NCBI RefSeq assembly: GCF_027497355.1
Contig: NZ_CP114909.1
Span: forward strand, 6,034,001-6,098,000
Direction of reading: 5' to 3'
Source of the DNA: Micromonospora sp. WMMA1947
GTDB lineage: Bacteria > Actinomycetota > Actinomycetes > Mycobacteriales > Micromonosporaceae
Length of the DNA: 64,000 nucleotides
A model generated the notes under the pieces. It was not told the DNA's origin and searched no databases. It saw only the letters and a list, made by a program, of their open reading frames with translations. A program made the translations under genes and the position numbers. Shown here piece by piece: positions 59,397 to 64,000 of the stretch. Each line of letters begins with the position of its first letter. Position 1 is the stretch's first letter.

Positions 59397-60458
59397 CTAT
59401 GGCGCGTCAAGTGGCTGGGGTGGGCTTTCGAGGCGTCGGTAGAGGTCTCTTGCGATGTATCGCTTGAGGCAGCGTTTGATCTCTCGGTCGGTTTTGCCTT
59501 GGGCGCGGCGGCGGTCGGCGTAGGCGCGGGTGGGTTCGTCGTAGCGCAGTCGGGACAGGGCGACGGTGTGCAGGGCGCGGTTGAGTTGCCGGTCGCCTGA
59601 GCGGTTGAGCCGGTAGCGGATGGTTTTGCCGGATGAAGCAGGGATCGGGGCGGCGCCGGCGAGCATGGCGAACGCGGCGTCGTTGCGGCAGCGTCCGGGG
59701 TGGGACCAGGCGGTCAGGACGGTGGCGGCGACGATGGGTCCGACGCCAGTGAGGTCGAGCAGGTCGGGGCGCCAGGAGCGCACGATCATGCGGATGGCTG
59801 TCTCGTGGCTGGCTGCCTCCGTTTCCAAGGTCCGAATGCGTCGGGCGAGATCACGTAACACTGCCAGCGCGGTGGCGGCCTCGATGTCGCCACCGGCCGT
59901 GGTCGGTCGCAGCCGGCCAGCCGTGGTGATCATCGTTCGGGTGCGCTGCCCGCGAAAGCGGGTTCGCACCGCTTCGGGAGCGGTGATGACCATCGCGTGC
60001 AGCTGCCGCTGGGCGGCGGTGGCAGCCTCGACGGCCGCCCGGCGGGCGGTCAGCCGCATCTGCAGCGCTGCCCGCTGAGGCCCGGTCTTGGGCTGCGTCA
60101 GCCGGGTGCGGGCCAGGGCATCACGGGCGGCGCGTTCGGCGTCGATCGGGTCGGACTTCGCCCCGGCCCGGCGAGTCGGCCGCTTGGGGCGGTCCAGCTC
60201 GACAACCAGCTCACCGGCATCGGCCAGATAACGGTGAAGGCCGGCGCCGTAGCCGCCGGTGCCCTCCAGCGCCCAGGCCCGCAACCCTGACTGCTCATCG
60301 GCCAGGGCTACCAGCTCGGCGTAGCCGTCCGGGTCGGTGTTCACCCTGACCCGTGCCAGCACGGCACCGGTGCGGGCATCGAGGACCGCGGCGGTGTGGG
60401 TGTCTTTGTGCGTGTCGACGCCGATGACGACCTCGACCAGATCTGCCAGCATGGACAT
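59397..60458 (-). CDS. IS110-family transposase (DEDD recombinase)
   Basis: 353 residues. The RuvC-like DEDD domain shows Asp in VEVVIGVDTHKDTHTAAV, Glu in AWALEGTGGYGAG, and two Asp in AKSDPIDAERAARDAL. The C-terminal Transposase_20 domain reads LTGVGPIVAATVLTAWSHPG and GAAPIPASSGKTIRY with the conserved Ser as candidate nucleophile. Full length and without frameshift, so likely active. The ATG at 60458 has GAGGAGA upstream. Codon use includes more GAT/GTT-rich positions than neighbours, in keeping with transfer. Confidence 0.95.
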   Translation of the reverse strand: MSMLADLVEVVIGVDTHKDTHTAAVLDARTGAVLARVRVNTDPDGYAELVALADEQSGLRAWALEGTGGYGAGLHRYLADAGELVVELDRPKRPTRRAGAKSDPIDAERAARDALARTRLTQPKTGPQRAALQMRLTARRAAVEAATAAQRQLHAMVITAPEAVRTRFRGQRTRTMITTAGRLRPTTAGGDIEAATALAVLRDLARRIRTLETEAASHETAIRMIVRSWRPDLLDLTGVGPIVAATVLTAWSHPGRCRNDAAFAMLAGAAPIPASSGKTIRYRLNRSGDRQLNRALHTVALSRLRYDEPTRAYADRRRAQGKTDREIKRCLKRYIARDLYRRLESPPQPLDAP

Positions 60459-60709
60459 GCGTTCTCTCCTCACCGTGGGGGACGCGAGGTCCGGTCCGGC
60501 GCGGAGATGGCAGGACTGTGATGAGACACGCCAGCCGCTAACTGGCGGTCAAGCTCCTGATCAGGCCAAACGTCTCCCGCCGGGCCGGCGCTGGCAGCAG
60601 CAGACGGACAAGTCCCGCCAAGGGCACAAAGCCAGTCAGACGAAGGGTCACGCCTGCCACTGCCAGCCATCAGCTCATCACTACTGAACCGACCCCGCCA
60701 TGCTCACAG
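60459..60709 (-). other. Non-coding end of the IS110 element, candidate bridge-RNA region
   Basis: About 250 bp between the transposase start and the next gene. It is less GC-rich than the chromosome and has short inverted repeats, for example GCCAG / CTGGC around 60530-60546 and TGGCAG / CTGCCA near 60650-60665. In the IS110 group the long non-coding end upstream of the transposase encodes the bridge RNA that pairs with donor and target DNA. I infer the same here, but the RNA ends are not defined. Confidence 0.45.
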
Positions 60710-62302
60710 TCAGCGGTAGACGGTGCGGTGAGCGGCGGCGATCGTGCGGGCGTACACCGCGCCGGTGACGGCCCGGTCGCGCGCCAGCGCCGCGCGCGCC
60801 GCGTTCGCCCCCGGCGCGCCGTGGACGCCGCCGCCCGGGTGGGCGGAGGCGCTGGCCAGGTAGAGCCGGTCCACCGGGGTGTCGGCCCGGCCCAGGCCGG
60901 GGATCGGCCGCAGGAACAACTGCTGGTACGCCGCGGCGGTGCCGCCGCCGAGCGCTCCCCCGACCAGGCTCGGCTCGGCGGCCTCCAGGTCGGCCGGGCC
61001 GGCCACGTGCCGCCCGACGATCGACGCCCGGAAACCGGGTGCCGCCGCCTCCAGCGCCTCCTCCATCCGCTCCACGTGCCCCGCGACCTCCTCGGCCCGC
61101 CAGTCCCGGCGGAACGGCAGGTGGGTGTAGGACCAGAGCGACTCGGTGCCGGGGGGTGAGTGGCTCGGGTCGGCCACCGACATCTGCCCCACCAGCAGGA
61201 ACGGATCCCGTGGCAGCTCGCCGCGGGCCAGCTGCGCCGCGTACGTGGTGAGGCCGTCCATGTCGGCGCCCAGGTGCACGGTGCCGGCGCCGGCCAGGTC
61301 GCGGTTCTTCCACGGCACCGGCGCGGACAGCGCCCAGTCGACCTTGAGCGTGGAGCCGTCCCACTTGAAGTGCGCCAGGTCCTCGACCATCCGGGGCGGC
61401 AGCGCCGCCGCGCCGACCAGGTCGAGGAAGAGCGCCGGGGCGGGTACGTCGGCGAGCACCGCCCGCCGGGCCCGCCAGTCGGTGCCGCCGGCGGTGCGCA
61501 CGCCCATCGCCCGGCCCCGGGCGGTGAGCACCCGCTCGACCCGGGCGCCGTACGTGATCCGCCCGCCCCGCTCGACCAGCCGCGCGACGAGCGCGTCGGT
61601 GATCCGCTGGGCGCCGCCGACCGGCACCGGCCAGCCCACCTGCTGGCCGAGCATGGCGAGCAGCCAGCCGTACACCCCGGAGCCGGCCTCCTCCGGGGAC
61701 AGGTCGGTGTGCAGGGCGCAGCCGGCCAGCAGGACCGGACCGCCCTCGCCGGCGAACAGTTCCGCGCCGAGCTTGCGTACCGGCAGCACGAGACGGCGGG
61801 CGAGCCGGAGCGCGCCGCCGATGCGGAGCTGCCGCAGCAGGCCCAGCCCGCCGCGTACCGGCGGGAACGGCGTGGTGATGGTCTGCAGCATCGGCTCGGC
61901 CACCTGGAGCCAGTCGGCGTACGCGTGCCGCCAGCGCTCACCGTCGCCGGGCGCGAACGCCTCCAGCGAGGCGGCGGTGGTGTCCAGATCGCGGTTGACC
62001 ACTGCGGCCCGGCCGTCCGGCAGCAGGTGCGCCAGGACGTCCGGCGCGTGCGTCCAGGACAGGCCGTGCCGTTGCAGGCCCAGCCCGTCGAGCACCGGCG
62101 AGGCGTAGCCGAGCGGGTAGAAGGAGCTGTAGAGGTCGCTGAGGTAACCGGGCGCTGTCACGTACGCGGAGCGGACCGCCCCGCCGGGCGCCTCGGTGGC
62201 CTCCAGGACCTCGACGTCCCAGCCGGCGTCCACCAGCAGGTTCGCGGCCACCAGCCCGTTGTGCCCGGCCCCGATGACGACGGCGTCTGCGGTGGAGGTC
62301 AT
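60710..62302 (-). CDS. FAD-dependent phytoene-desaturase-like oxidoreductase
   Basis: 530 residues. DAVVIGAGHNGLVAANLLVD is the dinucleotide-binding motif, VEVLEATEAPGGAVRSAYV binds FAD, and HPGGGVHGAPGANAARAAL closes the flavin site at the C-terminus. The family (CrtI/COG1233) desaturates or isomerises isoprenoids and related lipids. No carotenoid genes are nearby, so the substrate is open. Divergent from the aldehyde dehydrogenase, with 72 bp between starts. Confidence 0.9.
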   Translation of the reverse strand: MTSTADAVVIGAGHNGLVAANLLVDAGWDVEVLEATEAPGGAVRSAYVTAPGYLSDLYSSFYPLGYASPVLDGLGLQRHGLSWTHAPDVLAHLLPDGRAAVVNRDLDTTAASLEAFAPGDGERWRHAYADWLQVAEPMLQTITTPFPPVRGGLGLLRQLRIGGALRLARRLVLPVRKLGAELFAGEGGPVLLAGCALHTDLSPEEAGSGVYGWLLAMLGQQVGWPVPVGGAQRITDALVARLVERGGRITYGARVERVLTARGRAMGVRTAGGTDWRARRAVLADVPAPALFLDLVGAAALPPRMVEDLAHFKWDGSTLKVDWALSAPVPWKNRDLAGAGTVHLGADMDGLTTYAAQLARGELPRDPFLLVGQMSVADPSHSPPGTESLWSYTHLPFRRDWRAEEVAGHVERMEEALEAAAPGFRASIVGRHVAGPADLEAAEPSLVGGALGGGTAAAYQQLFLRPIPGLGRADTPVDRLYLASASAHPGGGVHGAPGANAARAALARDRAVTGAVYARTIAAAHRTVYR

Positions 62303-62374
62303 CCGATCCGCCTACCCGGCCGGTCACCGGGCGAAACGCGTTTGCCCCGCCCAGGCCGGGGCAAGCAGGGCCGC

Positions 62375-63808
62375 ATGTACACGGTTGCGCAGCTCATTGG
62401 TGGAGTGTGGGGCGCCGGCGGCGAGGGTGGCGAACTGGTCGTCCACGATCCGGCGGACGGGTCGCCGGTGACCCGGGCGCCCGTCGCCACGGCCGACGAG
62501 GTGGCCAAGGCGGTGGAGGCGGCCCGGGGCGTGGCGGCGGAATGGGCCGCGACCGCACCGGCGCTACGGGCCGCGGCACTGCACCGGGCGGCGGACGCGG
62601 TCGAGGCGGCGGCCGATGAGCTGGCCGAGGCGACCACGGCGGAGATGGGCAAGCCGCTCGACGACGCGCGGGGCGGGGTGGCTGCGGGCATCGGCACGCT
62701 GCGACAGTACGCCGAGCTGGCCCCGGTACGGGGCGGCCGGACGCTGCACGGCGCGCACGACGCGCTGGACTTCATGGCCCCCGAGCCGCGCGGCGTGGTC
62801 GCCGCGATCACCCCGTGGAACGACCCGGTGGCGGTGTCCTGCGGCCTGCTCGGCGCGGCGCTGGTCACCGGCAACGTGGTGGTTCACAAGCCGAGCGAGC
62901 GGACCCCGGCGACCGGCTGGCTGCTGGCCCGCGCGCTGGACTCGGCGCTGCCGGCCGGGGTGCTGTCGCTGCTCACCGGCGGCGGCGAGGTGGGCGCCGC
63001 GCTGGCCGGTCAGGAGCTGGACGTGATCGCCCACGTCGGTTCCACTGCGACCGGCCGGGCGATCGCCGCCGCGGGCGCGCGGACGGGCGCGAAGGTGCTG
63101 CTGGAGAACGGCGGCAGCGACCCGCTCGTGGTGGACGCGGACGTCGACCCGATCTGGGCGGCCGAACAGGCGGCGCTGGGCTGCTTCGCCAACGCCGGTC
63201 AGATCTGCGTCGCGGTCGAGCGGATCTACGTGCACCGCGACGTCGCCGAGGGCTTCCTGGATGCGCTGGTGGCGCGCGCCGAGGCGCTCACCGTGGGCCC
63301 CGGCCGTGACCCGGGCACGCAGCTCGCGCCGCTGGTCGACCGGCGGCACCGGGACCACGTCCACGGTCAGGTCACCGCCGCGCTCGCCGACGGCGCCCGG
63401 GTACGCGCGGGCGGCGTGCTGCCGGACGGGCCCGGCGCGTTCTACCCGGCCACCGTGGTCGAGGGCTGCCGCCACGACATGGCGTTGGTCCGCGAGGAGA
63501 CGTTCGGGCCGGTCGCGCCGGTGGTGGTGGTCGACTCGTTCAGCGAAGGGCTGCGCTGCGCCGCCGACTCCCCGTACGGCCTGGCCGCCACCGTGCTGAC
63601 CGGCTCGATGAGCCACGCCCAGCGCGCCTGGCGGGAGCTGCCGGTCGGGACTGTGAAGATCAATTCGGTGTTCGGCGGGGCGCCGGGCGGTGCGGCCCAG
63701 CCGCGCCGGGGCAGCGGCCAGGGCTTCGGGTACGGCCCGGAACTGCTGGACGAGTTCAGCACCGTGAAGGCGGTGCACCTGGAGGCGCCGGGCGGCGGCC
63801 ACTGGTGA
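62375..63808 (+). CDS. Aldehyde dehydrogenase family protein
   Basis: 477 residues. The Rossmann part has ITPWNDPVAVSCGLLGAALV and VVHKPSERTPATG. IAHVGSTATGRAIA binds NAD. The general-base Glu is in VLLENGGSDPLVV. The nucleophile Cys is in ANAGQICVAVERIYVH. VREETFGPVAPVVVV follows. Substrate unknown. It may act together with the divergent flavoprotein. Confidence 0.92.
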   Translation: MYTVAQLIGGVWGAGGEGGELVVHDPADGSPVTRAPVATADEVAKAVEAARGVAAEWAATAPALRAAALHRAADAVEAAADELAEATTAEMGKPLDDARGGVAAGIGTLRQYAELAPVRGGRTLHGAHDALDFMAPEPRGVVAAITPWNDPVAVSCGLLGAALVTGNVVVHKPSERTPATGWLLARALDSALPAGVLSLLTGGGEVGAALAGQELDVIAHVGSTATGRAIAAAGARTGAKVLLENGGSDPLVVDADVDPIWAAEQAALGCFANAGQICVAVERIYVHRDVAEGFLDALVARAEALTVGPGRDPGTQLAPLVDRRHRDHVHGQVTAALADGARVRAGGVLPDGPGAFYPATVVEGCRHDMALVREETFGPVAPVVVVDSFSEGLRCAADSPYGLAATVLTGSMSHAQRAWRELPVGTVKINSVFGGAPGGAAQPRRGSGQGFGYGPELLDEFSTVKAVHLEAPGGGHW

Positions 63809-63820
63809 GACGGCACGACA

Positions 63821-63851
63821 CGAGCCCGGGACCGAGGCGGTCCCGGGCTCG
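63821..63851. terminator. Hairpin between aldehyde dehydrogenase and the last gene
   Basis: CGAGCCCGGGACC (63821-63833) and GGTCCCGGGCTCG (63839-63851) make a perfect 13-bp stem with a 5-nt loop between convergent genes. Confidence 0.75.
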
Positions 63852-63868
63852 ACGCGTACCCCCAGGGG

Positions 63869-64000
63869 TCAGCGACCCCCGCGGGCCTTGCGGGTCGCGT
63901 TGTTGTTCGCCTTCTCGATGGCCTTGACCAGCTCCGGCTTGGTCATCCGGGACCGGCCGCGCACGTCCAGCTTCTTCGCCACCTCCATGAGGTGGTCCTT
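63869..64000 (-). CDS. C-terminal part of a ChaB/Rho-N-like small protein (runs off the right edge)
   Basis: The last 43 residues before the stop read in frame from the window edge: HLMEVAKKLDVRGRSRMTKP and ELVKAIEKANNNATRKARGG. This Rho N-terminal (SAP-like) helix-extended-loop-helix is the usual C-terminal end of actinobacterial ChaB-family proteins. The N-terminal ChaB domain, if present, is outside the window. Confidence 0.65.
   Translation of the reverse strand, partial: KDHLMEVAKKLDVRGRSRMTKPELVKAIEKANNNATRKARGGR

Larger units (their letters stand above)
59397..60709 (-). mobile_element. IS110-family insertion sequence (ends approximate)
   Basis: A single transposase gene with about 250 bp of non-coding DNA on its 5' side. 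No terminal inverted repeats and no target-site duplication can be seen, as expected for IS110. The element lies between two genes and disrupts neither. The outer ends given are the limits of the transposase stop and of the next gene, not mapped junctions. Confidence 0.75.

Noticed and set aside
59193..59600. A 135-residue plus-strand frame across the IS110 end
   Set aside because: It overlaps the transposase gene antisense and begins in a palindrome arm. Composition is shadow-like.
1..64000. tRNA, rRNA, CRISPR arrays and classical riboswitches
   Set aside because: I looked for tRNA ends, repeated spacers and T-box or other leader motifs near thrS, pdxS and the amidase and found none that I could support by eye.

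Overview
The window is very GC-rich, its codons end almost always in G or C, and GTG starts and ATGA/GTGA stop-start overlaps are common. This is an actinobacterial chromosome, most likely Micromonospora or a close Micromonosporaceae relative. Supporting markers are PimA/PatA/phosphatidylinositol-phosphate synthase, a PHP-domain DnaE, a pdxS/pdxT pair and many leaderless promoters. I see no rRNA, tRNA, CRISPR array or prophage. One IS110-family element is present.

Layout. 1-3 kb: the start of a class V aminotransferase, a repeat-rich divergent intergenic region and a secreted cell-wall amidase. 3-6.6 kb: dnaE. 6.7-9.3 kb: a PadR/membrane-protein pair, then an ECF sigma factor overlapping a secreted protein gene. 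9.3-12 kb: a Ser/Thr kinase divergent from a secreted protein, and a GNAT. 12-16 kb: a NarL-type two-component system followed by a NatAB-like ABC exporter. 16-22 kb: yebC, pdxT, pdxS and the phosphatidylinositol mannoside block pimA-patA-pgsA. 22-29.4 kb: an EF-G paralogue, an aldo/keto reductase, a maltokinase-cap protein, a HIT protein and thrS. Gene order from yebC to thrS is a recognisable actinobacterial backbone (compare Mycobacterium tuberculosis Rv2603c-Rv2614c), but here three genes and paired palindromic repeats lie between thrS-HIT and pgsA.

29.5-45 kb is a mosaic of ordinary accessory and housekeeping genes: a YcnI-like protein, an ADP-ribosylglycohydrolase, an OmpR-type two-component system, a deaminase and methyltransferase, a cold-shock protein, a three-gene envelope operon (holin-like/DUF3618/DUF4235), MscS, DUF1206, a lipoprotein, a second class V aminotransferase and an NagZ-like GH3. 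45-48.7 kb: a 40-residue membrane peptide, RecQ, an unknown protein and an AraC regulator.

The most notable system is 57.5-48.8 kb, all on the minus strand and largely overlapping. It comprises a GmhB phosphatase fused to a GT9 glycosyltransferase, two further glycosyltransferases, GmhA, bifunctional HldE, a short-chain dehydrogenase, a second GT9 enzyme and a topoisomerase IB. Together these encode the route from sedoheptulose 7-phosphate to ADP-heptose plus four candidate transferases, in a bacterium that makes no lipopolysaccharide. A heptose-containing surface glycan or glycoconjugate is the likely product. A polyprenol-phosphate-mannose synthase lies just beyond, on the other strand.

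The window ends with the IS110 element, a phytoene-desaturase-like flavoprotein, an aldehyde dehydrogenase and the 3' end of a ChaB/Rho-N-like gene. Short dispersed palindromes occur in several intergenic regions, and in two families two copies can be aligned within the window.
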